In this document: piece by piece, positions 1 through 10,543 of the stretch
Layout: each line of letters begins with the position of its first letter
Numbering within the stretch: position 1 is the first letter of the stretch
Program-made: the position numbers and the translations under genes
DNA from: Pempheris klunzingeri
Taxonomy: Eukaryota; Chordata; Actinopteri; Acropomatiformes; Pempheridae
NCBI RefSeq assembly: GCF_042242105.1
Contig: NC_092031.1
Coordinates: 19,077,662-19,141,661, forward strand
Reading direction: 5' to 3'
Length of the DNA stretch: 64,000 nucleotides
Notes under the pieces: generated by a model
Databases searched by the model: none
Told to the model about the DNA's origin: nothing
What the model saw: only the letters and a program-made list of their open reading frames with translations

Positions 1-195
1 CCAAAGTCTTTTTTCAGTACCATTCTACTCCTATGAAAAGCTAATACTATACGATTTGAATGGTTTTCCTTCAAGCCACACCAAGGTCGGACATACTCCC
101 CCTTGACTTTGATGTCCAAAATTGGTCAGACTTTGGTCGCGCCTTGCAGGTCAACTTTGAAAGATAAACGTGAGGACAAAAACATGTCCGACGAA

Positions 196-269
196 GGCCG
201 GTTAGCTCAGATGGTCAGAGCGTGGTGCTAATAACGCCAAGGTCATGGGTTCGACCCCCATACTGGCCA
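196..269 (+). tRNA. tRNA-Ile(AAT), position a, unit 1
   Basis: This is a 74-nt cloverleaf with acceptor arm GGCCGGT/ACTGGCC and discriminator A. The D stem is GCTC/GAGC, the anticodon loop is CTAATAA (anticodon AAT, read as inosine-AU), and the T stem ATGGG/CCCAT pairs fully. The A box (TAGCTCAGATGG) and B box (GGTTCGACCCC) are both good. No intron is present and CCA is not encoded, as usual in eukaryotes. A TTTT run about 10 nt downstream can terminate RNA polymerase III. It decodes isoleucine AUU/AUC codons and looks functional. Confidence 0.95.
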
Positions 270-490
270 AAAACAGTGTTTTGCCAGACCCATTTTTAAG
301 CATCATCTTGCTGCTACCAAGACCAAAAGATCATGCTCTAATAGATGGCAAGCATACGTTAACCGATCCTCACCTAGCAGGTGGTTAAACCTGGCCAACC
401 TTCTAAACTGCTTCTGTGCCTAGTTTAATGTTGGAACACATTCTCAAGAATTAAAAAAATTAAAAATGACATAAAACTTCTCTTTGCTAA

Positions 491-563
491 GACCGCGTGG
501 CCTAATGGATAAGGCGTCTGACTTCGGATCAGAAGATTGAGGGTTCGAGTCCCTTCGTGGTTG
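491..563 (+). tRNA. tRNA-Arg(TCG), position a, unit 1
   Basis: This 73-nt gene has the anticodon loop CTTCGGA (anticodon TCG, reading CGA). The acceptor GACCGCG pairs with CGTGGTT, including G-U pairs at the first and fifth positions. The anticodon stem TCTGA/TCAGA is perfect, and the B box GGTTCGAGTCC matches consensus. It closely resembles vertebrate tRNA-Arg-TCG. Unlike the Ile genes it has no nearby T run: the first TTTT lies about 244 nt downstream (807-810), so its transcript should end at a weak non-canonical site or carry a long trailer. Confidence 0.94.
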
Positions 564-871
564 CACGCTCCAGCCCAGGTTGTAACTTCATGAAACTGTG
601 CATGTAAAGGAAATGTCTGCTGCAGTTGTGTAGATACGGTGCATTTGTACATATAAGCAAATGAAATACTTAGTAACCAAAACCATGCAGCATATGTTAA
701 TCAACTCCACTAATCATAACCCTGAAGATGTTCCATGTAAGCTAATTCCCCGACACCAAGCAGGCAGGTGGTTATGCTTGACTTCAACATCCTGAAACAG
801 GTCCCGTTTTGTTCGTTCATTGCAGGTCAACTTTGGAAGAAAAACTTCAGGACAAAACTCTGTCCACTGAA

Positions 872-945
872 GGCCGGGTAGCTCAGATGGTCAGAGCGTG
901 GTGCTAATAACGCCAAAGTCATGGGTTCGACCCCCATACTGGCGA
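872..945 (+). tRNA. tRNA-Ile(AAT), position b, unit 1, weakened acceptor stem
   Basis: The anticodon, D and T arms match the intact Ile gene. The acceptor stem GGCCGGG/ACTGGCG has mismatches at its first (G-G) and seventh (G-A) pairs. A T8 run lies about 25 nt downstream. It may be transcribed, but end processing and charging are doubtful. The same two mismatches recur in the other b copies. Confidence 0.7.
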
Positions 946-1159
946 AAAAGCCGTAAACTACCAGTGTTTTTTTTCAGTACCATCCGACTCACTCCTATGA
1001 AAAACTAGTACTATACGATTTGAATGGTTTTCCTTCCAGCCATGCTAAGGTCGGACATAGTCCCTCTTGACTTTGATGTCCAAAATTGGTCAGACTTTGT
1101 TCGTTCATTGCAGGTCAACTTTGGAAGAAAAACGTGAGGACAAAAATATGTCCAACGAA

Positions 1160-1233
1160 GGCCGGTTAGCTCAGATGGTCACAGCGTGGTGCTAATTATG
1201 CCGAGGTGATCGGTTCGACCCTCCTACTGGCTA
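1160..1233 (+). pseudogene. tRNA-Ile(AAT) pseudogene, position c, unit 1
   Basis: The acceptor arm and AAT triplet persist, but every internal stem is damaged. The D stem has a C-C mismatch (GCTC/CAGC), the anticodon stem is TGGTG/TGCCG, and the T stem ATCGG/CTCCT has two mismatches. The B box is shifted toward GGTTCGACCCT. This is a decayed duplicate of the Ile gene. Confidence 0.85.
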
Positions 1234-1464
1234 AAAACAGTGTTTTGCCAGACCCATTTTTCTGCATCATCTAGCTGCTACCAAAACCAAAAGATCATGC
1301 TCTAAAAGATGGCAAGCATACGTTAACCGATCCTCACCTGCCAGGTGGTCAAACCTGACCAACCTTCTAAACTGCTTCTGTGCCTAGTTTAAAGTTGGAA
1401 CACATTCTCAAGAATGAAAATTAATTAAAAAAATTAAAAATGACATAAAACATCTCTTTGCTGT

Positions 1465-1537
1465 GACAGCGTGGCCTAATGGATAAGGCGTCTGACTTCG
1501 GATCAGAAGATTGAGGGTTGGAGTCCCTTCGTGGTTG
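1465..1537 (+). tRNA. tRNA-Arg(TCG), position b, unit 1, B-box C56 to G
   Basis: The anticodon arm is identical to Arg-a. The T loop reads TTGGAGT where TTCGAGT is expected, so the invariant C56, needed for the TFIIIC B box and for D-loop/T-loop pairing, is G. The acceptor GACAGCG/CGTGGTT also has an A-G mismatch. There is no T4 run within 200 nt. Probably a pseudogene, although the fold is otherwise kept. Confidence 0.6.
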
Positions 1538-1845
1538 CAAGCTCCAGCCCAGGTTGTAACTCCGTGACACTGTGTGCGTAAAGGAAATGTCTGCTGCAGT
1601 TGTGTCGATACGGTGCATTTGTACATGTTAGCAAATGAAATACTTATTAATGAAAACCATGCAGTATATGTTAATCAGCTCCACTAATCATAACCCTGAA
1701 GATCTTCCATGTAAGCTAATTCCCCGACACCAAGCAGGCAGGTGGTTATGCTTGACTTTAACATCCTGAAACAGGTCCCGTTTTGGTCGTTCATTGCAAG
1801 TCAACTTTGGAAGAAAAAATTTAGCACAAAACTCTTTCCACCGAA

Positions 1846-1919
1846 GGCCGGTTAGCTCAGATGGTCAGAGCGTGGTGCTAATAACGCCAAGGTCATGGGT
1901 TCGACCCCCGTACTGGCCA
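1846..1919 (+). tRNA. tRNA-Ile(AAT), position d, unit 1
   Basis: Identical to Ile-a except that the T stem reads ATGGG/CCCGT, where one T-G wobble replaces T-A. The acceptor, D and anticodon arms are intact, and a T6 run lies about 30 nt downstream. Looks functional. It sits 284 bp before the Ile-a gene of the next unit. Confidence 0.94.
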
Positions 1920-2129
1920 AAAGTCTGTAGTTTACCAAAGTCTTTTTTCAGTACCATTCTACTCCTATGAAAAGCTAATACTATACGATTTGAATGGTTT
2001 TCCTTCAAGCCACACCAAGGTCGGACTTACTCCCCCTTGACTTTGATGTCCAAAATTGGTCAGACTTTGGTCGCGCCTTGCAGGTCAACTTTGAAAGATA
2101 AACGTGAGGACAAAAACATGTCCGACGAA

Positions 2130-2203
2130 GGCCGGTTAGCTCAGATGGTCAGAGCGTGGTGCTAATAACGCCAAGGTCATGGGTTCGACCCCCATACTGG
2201 CCA
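2130..2203 (+). tRNA. tRNA-Ile(AAT), position a, unit 2
   Basis: Body identical to the gene at 196. Intact cloverleaf, with a TTTT terminator shortly downstream. Confidence 0.95.
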
Positions 2204-2424
2204 AAAACAGTGTTTTGCCAGACCCATTTTTAAGCATCATCTTGCTGCTACCAAGACCAAAAGATCATGCTCTAATAGATGGCAAGCATACGTTAACCGA
2301 TCCTCACCTAGCAGGTGGTTAAACCTGGCCAACCTTCTAAACTGCTTCTGTGCCTAGTTTAATGTTGGAACACATTCTCAAGAATTAAAAAAATTAAAAA
2401 TGACATAAAACTTCTCTTTGCTAA

Positions 2425-2497
2425 GACCGCGTGGCCTAATGGATAAGGCGTCTGACTTCGGATCAGAAGATTGAGGGTTCGAGTCCCTTCGTGGTTG
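2425..2497 (+). tRNA. tRNA-Arg(TCG), position a, unit 2
   Basis: Body identical to the gene at 491. The 3' spacer has C in place of A at the GTGTCGATACGG site, a variant shared only with unit 7. Confidence 0.94.
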
Positions 2498-2805
2498 CAC
2501 GCTCCAGCCCAGGTTGTAACTTCATGAAACTGTGCATGTAAAGGAAATGTCTGCTGCAGTTGTGTCGATACGGTGCATTTGTACATATAAGCAAATGAAA
2601 TACTTAGTAACCAAAACCATGCAGCATATGTTAATCAACTCCACTAATCATAACCCTGAAGATGTTCCATGTAAGCTAATTCCCCGACACCAAGCAGGCA
2701 GGTGGTTATGCTTGACTTCAACATCCTGAAACAGGTCCCGTTTTGTTCGTTCATTGCAGGTCAACTTTGGAAGAAAAACTTCAGGACAAAACTCTGTCCA
2801 CTGAA

Positions 2806-2879
2806 GGCCGGGTAGCTCAGATGGTCAGAGCGTGGTGCTAATAACGCCAAAGTCATGGGTTCGACCCCCATACTGGCGA
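2806..2879 (+). tRNA. tRNA-Ile(AAT), position b, unit 2, weakened acceptor stem
   Basis: Same two acceptor mismatches as the copy at 872. A T8 run follows. Confidence 0.7.
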
Positions 2880-3093
2880 AAAAGCCGTAAACTACCAGTG
2901 TTTTTTTTCAGTACCATCCGACTCACTCCTATGAAAAACTAGTACTATACGATTTGAATGGTTTTCCTTCCAGCCATGCTAAGGTCGGACATAGTCCCTC
3001 TTGACTTTGATGTCCAAAATTGGTCAGACTTTGTTCGTTCATTGCAGGTCAACTTTGGAAGAAAAACGTGAGGACAAAAATATGTCCAACGAA

Positions 3094-3167
3094 GGCCGGT
3101 TAGCTCAGATGGTCACAGCGTGGTGCTAATTATGCCGAGGTGATCGGTTCGACCCTCCTACTGGCTA
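3094..3167 (+). pseudogene. tRNA-Ile(AAT) pseudogene, position c, unit 2
   Basis: Same damaged D, anticodon and T stems as the copy at 1160. Confidence 0.85.
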
Positions 3168-3398
3168 AAAACAGTGTTTTGCCAGACCCATTTTTCTGCA
3201 TCATCTAGCTGCTACCAAAACCAAAAGATCATGCTCTAAAAGATGGCAAGCATACGTTAACCGATCCTCACCTGCCAGGTGGTCAAACCTGACCAACCTT
3301 CTAAACTGCTTCTGTGCCTAGTTTAAAGTTGGAACACATTCTCAAGAATGAAAATTAATTAAAAAAATTAAAAATGACATAAAACATCTCTTTGCTGT

Positions 3399-3471
3399 GA
3401 CAGCGTGGCCTAATGGATAAGGCGTCTGACTTCGGATCAGAAGATTGAGGGTTGGAGTCCCTTCGTGGTTG
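3399..3471 (+). tRNA. tRNA-Arg(TCG), position b, unit 2, B-box C56 to G
   Basis: Matches the copy at 1465, including the T-loop C-to-G change. Confidence 0.6.
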
Positions 3472-3779
3472 CAAGCTCCAGCCCAGGTTGTAACTCCGTG
3501 ACACTGTGTGCGTAAAGGAAATGTCTGCTGCAGTTGTGTCGATACGGTGCATTTGTACATGTTAGCAAATGAAATACTTATTAATGAAAACCATGCAGTA
3601 TATGTTAATCAGCTCCACTAATCATAACCCTGAAGATCTTCCATGTAAGCTAATTCCCCGACACCAAGCAGGCAGGTGGTTATGCTTGACTTTAACATCC
3701 TGAAACAGGTCCCGTTTTGGTCGTTCATTGCAAGTCAACTTTGGAAGAAAAAATTTAGCACAAAACTCTTTCCACCGAA

Positions 3780-3853
3780 GGCCGGTTAGCTCAGATGGTC
3801 AGAGCGTGGTGCTAATAACGCCAAGGTCATGGGTTCGACCCCCGTACTGGCCA
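3780..3853 (+). tRNA. tRNA-Ile(AAT), position d, unit 2
   Basis: Identical to the gene at 1846. Intact fold and T-run terminator. Confidence 0.94.
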
Positions 3854-4063
3854 AAAGTCTGTAGTTTACCAAAGTCTTTTTTCAGTACCATTCTACTCCT
3901 ATGAAAAGCTAATACTATACGATTTGAATGGTTTTCCTTCAAGCCACACCAAGGTCGGACATACTCCCCCTTGACTTTGATGTCCAAAATTGGTCAGACT
4001 TTGGTCGCGCCTTGCAGGTCAACTTTGAAAGATAAACGTGAGGACAAAAACATGTCCGACGAA

Positions 4064-4137
4064 GGCCGGTTAGCTCAGATGGTCAGAGCGTGGTGCTAAT
4101 AACGCCAAGGTCATGGGTTCGACCCCCATACTGGCCA
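4064..4137 (+). tRNA. tRNA-Ile(AAT), position a, unit 3
   Basis: Body identical to the gene at 196. Confidence 0.95.
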
Positions 4138-4358
4138 AAAACAGTGTTTTGCCAGACCCATTTTTAAGCATCATCTTGCTGCTACCAAGACCAAAAGATC
4201 ATGCTCTAATAGATGGCAAGCATACGTTAACCGATCCTCACCTAGCAGGTGGTTAAACCTGGCCAACCTTCTAAACTGCTTCTGTGCCTAGTTTAATGTT
4301 GGAACACATTCTCAAGAATTAAAAAAATTTAAAATGACATAAAACTTCTCTTTGCTAA

Positions 4359-4431
4359 GACCGCGTGGCCTAATGGATAAGGCGTCTGACTTCGGATCAG
4401 AAGATTGAGGGTTCGAGTCCCTTCGTGGTTG
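4359..4431 (+). tRNA. tRNA-Arg(TCG), position a, unit 3
   Basis: Intact body. The A/T-rich leader reads AAATTTAAAATG rather than AAATTAAAAATG. Confidence 0.94.
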
Positions 4432-4739
4432 CACGCTCCAGCCCAGGTTGTAACTTCATGAAACTGTGCATGTAAAGGAAATGTCTGCTGCAGTTGTGTA
4501 GATACGGTGCATTTGTACATATAAGCAAATGAAATACTTAGTAACCAAAACCATGCAGCATATGTTAATCAACTCCACTAATCATAACCCTGAAGATGTT
4601 CCATGTAAGCTAATTCCCAGACACCAAGCAGGCAGGTGGTTATGCTTGACTTCAACATCCTGAAACAGGTCCCGTTTTGTTCGTTCATTGCAGGTCAACT
4701 TTGGAAGAAAAACTTCAGGACAAAACTCTGTCCACTGAA

Positions 4740-4813
4740 GGCCGGGTAGCTCAGATGGTCAGAGCGTGGTGCTAATAACGCCAAAGTCATGGGTTCGACC
4801 CCCATACTGGCGA
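4740..4813 (+). tRNA. tRNA-Ile(AAT), position b, unit 3, weakened acceptor stem
   Basis: Same acceptor mismatches as other b copies. The downstream T run is one base longer (T9). Confidence 0.7.
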
Positions 4814-5028
4814 AAAAGCCGTAAACTACCAGTGTTTTTTTTTCAGTACCATCCGACTCACTCCTATGAAAAACTAGTACTATACGATTTGAATGGTTTT
4901 TCTTCCAGCCATGCTAAGGTCGGACATAGTCCCTCTTGACTTTGATGTCCAAAATTGGTCAGACTTTGTTCGTTCATTGCAGGTCAACTTTGGAAGAAAA
5001 ACGTGAGGACAAAAATATGTCCAACGAA

Positions 5029-5102
5029 GGCCGGTTAGCTCAGATGGTCACAGCGTGGTGCTAATTATATATAGGTGATCGGTTCGACCCTCCTACTGGC
5101 TA
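5029..5102 (+). pseudogene. tRNA-Ile(AAT) pseudogene, position c, unit 3
   Basis: More decayed than the unit 1 copy: the anticodon stem 3' side is ATATATAGG instead of ATGCCGAGG. This variant is shared only with unit 5. Confidence 0.87.
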
Positions 5103-5333
5103 AAAACAGTGTTTTGCCAGACCCATTTTTCGGCATCATCTAGCTGCTACCAAAACCAAAAGATCATGCTCTAAAAGATGGCAAGCATACGTTAACCGAT
5201 CCTCACCTGCCAGGTGGTCAAACCTGACCAACCTTCTAAACTGCTTCTGTGCCTAGTTTAAAGTTGGAACACATTCTCAAGAATGAAAATTAATTAAAAA
5301 AATTAAAAATGACATAAAACATCTCTTTGCTGT

Positions 5334-5406
5334 GACAGCGTGGCCTAATGGATAAGGCGTCTGACTTCGGATCAGAAGATTGAGGGTTGGAGTCCCTTCG
5401 TGGTTG
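5334..5406 (+). tRNA. tRNA-Arg(TCG), position b, unit 3, B-box C56 to G
   Basis: Matches the copy at 1465. Confidence 0.6.
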
Positions 5407-5714
5407 CAAGCTCCAGCCCAGGTTGTAACTCCGTGACACTGTGTGCGTAAAGGAAATGTCTGCTGCAGTTGTGTCGATACGGTGCATTTGTACATGTTAG
5501 CAAATGAAATACTTATTAATGAAAACCATGCAGTATATGTTAATCAGCTCCACTAATCATAACCCTGAAGATCTTCCATGTAAGCTAATTCCCCGACACC
5601 AAGCAGGCAGGTGGTTATGCTTGACTTTAACATCCTGAAACAGGTCCCGTTTTGGTCGTTCATTGCAAGTCAACTTTGGAAGAAAAAATTTAGCACAAAA
5701 CTCTTTCCACCGAA

Positions 5715-5788
5715 GGCCGGTTAGCTCAGATGGTCAGAGCGTGGTGCTAATAACGCCAAGGTCATGGGTTCGACCCCCGTACTGGCCA
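5715..5788 (+). tRNA. tRNA-Ile(AAT), position d, unit 3
   Basis: Identical to the gene at 1846. Confidence 0.94.
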
Positions 5789-5998
5789 AAAGTCTGTAGT
5801 TTACCAAAGTCTTTTTTCAGTACCATTCTACTCCTATGAAAAGCTAATACTATACGATTTGAATGGTTTTCCTTCAAGCCACACCAAGGTCGGACATACT
5901 CCCCCTTGACTTTGATGTCCAAAATTGGTCAGACTTTGGTCGCGCCTTGCAGGTCAACTTTGAAAGATAAACGTGAGGACAAAAACATGTCCGACGAA

Positions 5999-6072
5999 GG
6001 CCGGTTAGCTCAGATGGTCAGAGCGTGGTGCTAATAACGCCAAGGTCATGGGTTCGACCCCCATACTGGCCA
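5999..6072 (+). tRNA. tRNA-Ile(AAT), position a, unit 4
   Basis: Body identical to the gene at 196. Confidence 0.95.
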
Positions 6073-6293
6073 AAAACAGTGTTTTGCCAGACCCATTTTT
6101 AAGCATCATCTTGCTGCTACCAAGACCAAAAGATCATGCTCTAATAGATGGCAAGCATACGTTAACCGATCCTCACCTAGCAGGTGGTTAAACCTGGCCA
6201 ACCTTCTAAACTGCTTCTGTGCCTAGTTTAATGTTGGAACACATTCTCAAGAATTAAAAAAATTAAAAATGACATAAAACTTCTCTTTGCTAA

Positions 6294-6366
6294 GACCGCG
6301 TGGCCTAATGGATAAGGCGTCTGACTTCGGATCAGAAGATTGAGGGTTCGAGTCCCTTCGTGGTTG
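6294..6366 (+). tRNA. tRNA-Arg(TCG), position a, unit 4
   Basis: Body identical to the gene at 491. Confidence 0.94.
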
Positions 6367-6674
6367 CACGCTCCAGCCCAGGTTGTAACTTCATGAAACT
6401 GTGCATGTAAAGGAAATGTCTGCTGCAGTTGTGTAGATACGGTGCATTTGTACATATAAGCAAATGAAATACTTAGTAACCAAAACCATGCAGCATATGT
6501 TAATCAACTCCACTAATCATAACCCTGAAGATGTTCCATGTAAGCTAATTCCCCGACACCAAGCAGGCAGGTGGTTATGCTTGACTTCAACATCCTGAAA
6601 CAGGTCCCGTTTTGTTCGTTCATTGCAGGTCAACTTTGGAAGAAAAACTTCAGGACAAAACTCTGTCCACTGAA

Positions 6675-6748
6675 GGCCGGGTAGCTCAGATGGTCAGAGC
6701 GTGGTGCTAATAACGCCAAAGTCATGGGTTCGACCCCCATACTGGCGA
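6675..6748 (+). tRNA. tRNA-Ile(AAT), position b, unit 4, weakened acceptor stem
   Basis: Same acceptor mismatches as the copy at 872. Confidence 0.7.
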
Positions 6749-6962
6749 AAAAGCCGTAAACTACCAGTGTTTTTTTTCAGTACCATCCGACTCACTCCTA
6801 TGAAAAACTAGTACTATACGATTTGAATGGTTTTCCTTCCAGCCATGCTAAGGTCGGACATAGTCCCTCTTGACTTTGATGTCCAAAATTGGTCAGACTT
6901 TGTTCGTTCATTGCAGGTCAACTTTGGAAGAAAAACGTGAGGACAAAAATATGTCCAACGAA

Positions 6963-7036
6963 GGCCGGTTAGCTCAGATGGTCACAGCGTGGTGCTAATT
7001 ATGCCGAGGTGATCGGTTCGACCCTCCTACTGGCTA
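6963..7036 (+). pseudogene. tRNA-Ile(AAT) pseudogene, position c, unit 4
   Basis: Same damaged stems as the copy at 1160. Confidence 0.85.
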
Positions 7037-7267
7037 AAAACAGTGTTTTGCCAGACCCATTTTTCTGCATCATCTAGCTGCTACCAAAACCAAAAGATCA
7101 TGCTCTAAAAGATGGCAAGCATACGTTAACCGATCCTCACCTGCCAGGTGGTCAAACCTGACCAACCTTCTAAACTGCTTCTGTGCCTAGTTTAAAGTTG
7201 GAACACATTCTCAAGAATGAAAATTAATTAAAAAAATTAAAAATGACATAAAACATCTCTTTGCTGT

Positions 7268-7340
7268 GACAGCGTGGCCTAATGGATAAGGCGTCTGACT
7301 TCGGATCAGAAGATTGAGGGTTGGAGTCCCTTCGTGGTTG
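7268..7340 (+). tRNA. tRNA-Arg(TCG), position b, unit 4, B-box C56 to G
   Basis: Matches the copy at 1465. Confidence 0.6.
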
Positions 7341-7648
7341 CAAGCTCCAGCCCAGGTTGTAACTCCGTGACACTGTGTGCGTAAAGGAAATGTCTGCTGC
7401 AGTTGTGTCGATACGGTGCATTTGTACATGTTAGCAAATGAAATACTTATTAATGAAAACCATGCAGTATATGTTAATCAGCTCCACTAATCATAACCCT
7501 GAAGATCTTCCATGTAAGCTAATTCCCCGACACCAAGCAGGCAGGTGGTTATGCTTGACTTTAACATCCTGAAACAGGTCCCGTTTTGGTCGTTCATTGC
7601 AAGTCAACTTTGGAAGAAAAAATTTAGCACAAAACTCTTTCCACCGAA

Positions 7649-7722
7649 GGCCGGTTAGCTCAGATGGTCAGAGCGTGGTGCTAATAACGCCAAGGTCATG
7701 GGTTCGACCCCCGTACTGGCCA
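7649..7722 (+). tRNA. tRNA-Ile(AAT), position d, unit 4
   Basis: Identical to the gene at 1846. Confidence 0.94.
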
Positions 7723-7932
7723 AAAGTCTGTAGTTTACCAAAGTCTTTTTTCAGTACCATTCTACTCCTATGAAAAGCTAATACTATACGATTTGAATGG
7801 TTTTCCTTCAAGCCACACCAAGGTCGGACATACTCCCCCTTGACTTTGATGTCCAAAATTGGTCAGACTTTGGTCGCGCCTTGCAGGTCAACTTTGAAAG
7901 ATAAACGTGAGGACAAAAACATGTCCGACGAA

Positions 7933-8006
7933 GGCCGGTTAGCTCAGATGGTCAGAGCGTGGTGCTAATAACGCCAAGGTCATGGGTTCGACCCCCATAC
8001 TGGCCA
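7933..8006 (+). tRNA. tRNA-Ile(AAT), position a, unit 5
   Basis: Body identical to the gene at 196. Confidence 0.95.
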
Positions 8007-8227
8007 AAAACAGTGTTTTGCCAGACCCATTTTTAAGCATCATCTTGCTGCTACCAAGACCAAAAGATCATGCTCTAATAGATGGCAAGCATACGTTAAC
8101 CGATCCTCACCTAGCAGGTGGTTAAACCTGGCCAACCTTCTAAACTGCTTCTGTGCCTAGTTTAATGTTGGAACACATTCTCAAGAATTAAAAAAATTAA
8201 AAATGACATAAAACTTCTCTTTGCTAA

Positions 8228-8300
8228 GACCGCGTGGCCTAATGGATAAGGCGTCTGACTTCGGATCAGAAGATTGAGGGTTCGAGTCCCTTCGTGGTTG
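8228..8300 (+). tRNA. tRNA-Arg(TCG), position a, unit 5
   Basis: Body identical to the gene at 491. Confidence 0.94.
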
Positions 8301-8608
8301 CACGCTCCAGCCCAGGTTGTAACTTCATGAAACTGTGCATGTAAAGGAAATGTCTGCTGCAGTTGTGTAGATACGGTGCATTTGTACATATAAGCAAATG
8401 AAATACTTAGTAACCAAAACCATGCAGCATATGTTAATCAACTCCACTAATCATAACCCTGAAGATGTTCCATGTAAGCTAATTCCCAGACACCAAGCAG
8501 GCAGGTGGTTATGCTTGACTTCAACATCCTGAAACAGGTCCCGTTTTGTTCGTTCATTGCAGGTCAACTTTGGAAGAAAAACTTCAGGACAAAACTCTGT
8601 CCACTGAA

Positions 8609-8682
8609 GGCCGGGTAGCTCAGATGGTCAGAGCGTGGTGCTAATAACGCCAAAGTCATGGGTTCGACCCCCATACTGGCGA
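8609..8682 (+). tRNA. tRNA-Ile(AAT), position b, unit 5, weakened acceptor stem
   Basis: Same acceptor mismatches as other b copies, with the T9 run also seen in unit 3. Confidence 0.7.
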
Positions 8683-8897
8683 AAAAGCCGTAAACTACCA
8701 GTGTTTTTTTTTCAGTACCATCCGACTCACTCCTATGAAAAACTAGTACTATACGATTTGAATGGTTTTCCTTCCAGCCATGCTAAGGTCGGACATAGTC
8801 CCTCTTGACTTTGATGTCCAAAATTGGTCAGACTTTGTTCGTTCATTGCAGGTCAACTTTGGAAGAAAAACGTGAGGACAAAAATATGTCCAACGAA

Positions 8898-8971
8898 GGC
8901 CGGTTAGCTCAGATGGTCACAGCGTGGTGCTAATTATATATAGGTGATCGGTTCGACCCTCCTACTGGCTA
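8898..8971 (+). pseudogene. tRNA-Ile(AAT) pseudogene, position c, unit 5
   Basis: Carries the same ATATATAGG anticodon-stem variant as unit 3. Confidence 0.87.
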
Positions 8972-9202
8972 AAAACAGTGTTTTGCCAGACCCATTTTTC
9001 GGCATCATCTAGCTGCTACCAAAACCAAAAGATCATGCTCTAAAAGATGGCAAGCATACGTTAACCGATCCTCACCTGCCAGGTGGTCAAACCTGACCAA
9101 CCTTCTAAACTGCTTCTGTGCCTAGTTTAAAGTTGGAACACATTCTCAAGAATGAAAATTAATTAAAAAAATTTAAAATGACATAAAACATCTCTTTGCT
9201 GT

Positions 9203-9275
9203 GACAGCGTGGCCTAATGGATAAGGCGTCTGACTTCGGATCAGAAGATTGAGGGTTGGAGTCCCTTCGTGGTTG
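9203..9275 (+). tRNA. tRNA-Arg(TCG), position b, unit 5, B-box C56 to G
   Basis: Matches the copy at 1465. The leader has the AAATTTAAAATG variant otherwise seen before Arg-a of unit 3. Confidence 0.6.
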
Positions 9276-9583
9276 CAAGCTCCAGCCCAGGTTGTAACTC
9301 CGTGACACTGTGTGCGTAAAGGAAATGTCTGCTGCAGTTGTGTCGATACGGTGCATTTGTACATGTTAGCAAATGAAATACTTATTAATGAAAACCATGC
9401 AGTATATGTTAATCAGCTCCACTAATCATAACCCTGAAGATCTTCCATGTAAGCTAATTCCCCGACACCAAGCAGGCAGGTGGTTATGCTTGACTTTAAC
9501 ATCCTGAAACAGGTCCCGTTTTGGTCGTTCATTGCAAGTCAACTTTGGAAGAAAAAATTTAGCACAAAACTCTTTCCACCGAA

Positions 9584-9657
9584 GGCCGGTTAGCTCAGAT
9601 GGTCAGAGCGTGGTGCTAATAACGCCAAGGTCATGGGTTCGACCCCCGTACTGGCCA
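9584..9657 (+). tRNA. tRNA-Ile(AAT), position d, unit 5
   Basis: Identical to the gene at 1846. Confidence 0.94.
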
Positions 9658-9867
9658 AAAGTCTGTAGTTTACCAAAGTCTTTTTTCAGTACCATTCTAC
9701 TCCTATGAAAAGCTAATACTATACGATTTGAATGGTTTTCCTTCAAGCCACACCAAGGTCGGACATACTCCCCCTTGACTTTGATGTCCAAAATTGGTCA
9801 GACTTTGGTCGCGCCTTGCAGGTCAACTTTGAAAGATAAACGTGAGGACAAAAACATGTCCGACGAA

Positions 9868-9941
9868 GGCCGGTTAGCTCAGATGGTCAGAGCGTGGTGC
9901 TAATAACGCCAAGGTCATGGGTTCGACCCCCATACTGGCCA
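9868..9941 (+). tRNA. tRNA-Ile(AAT), position a, unit 6
   Basis: Body identical to the gene at 196. Confidence 0.95.
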
Positions 9942-10162
9942 AAAACAGTGTTTTGCCAGACCCATTTTTAAGCATCATCTTGCTGCTACCAAGACCAAAA
10001 GATCATGCTCTAATAGATGGCAAGCATACGTTAACCGATCCTCACCTAGCAGGTGGTTAAACCTGGCCAACCTTCTAAACTGCTTCTGTGCCTAGTTTAA
10101 TGTTGGAACACATTCTCAAGAATTAAAAAAATTAAAAATGACATAAAACTTCTCTTTGCTAA

Positions 10163-10235
10163 GACCGCGTGGCCTAATGGATAAGGCGTCTGACTTCGGA
10201 TCAAAAGATTGAGGGTTCGAGTCCCTTCGTGGTTG
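10163..10235 (+). tRNA. tRNA-Arg(TCG), position a, unit 6, one anticodon-stem mismatch
   Basis: The only a-type Arg copy with a changed body. The 3' side of the anticodon stem reads TCAAA instead of TCAGA, giving one C-A mismatch. The rest is intact, so function is likely but less certain. Confidence 0.85.
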
Positions 10236-10543
10236 CACGCTCCAGCCCAGGTTGTAACTTCATGAAACTGTGCATGTAAAGGAAATGTCTGCTGCAGTTG
10301 TGTAGATACGGTGCATTTGTACATATAAGCAAATGAAATACTTAGTAACCAAAACCATGCAGCATATGTTAATCAACTCCACTAATCATAACCCTGAAGA
10401 TGTTCCATGTAAGCTAATTCCCCGACACCAAGCAGGCAGGTGGTTATGCTTGACTTCAACATCCTGAAACAGGTCCCGTTTTGTTCGTTCATTGCAGGTC
10501 AACTTTGGAAGAAAAACTTCAGGACAAAACTCTGTCCACTGAA

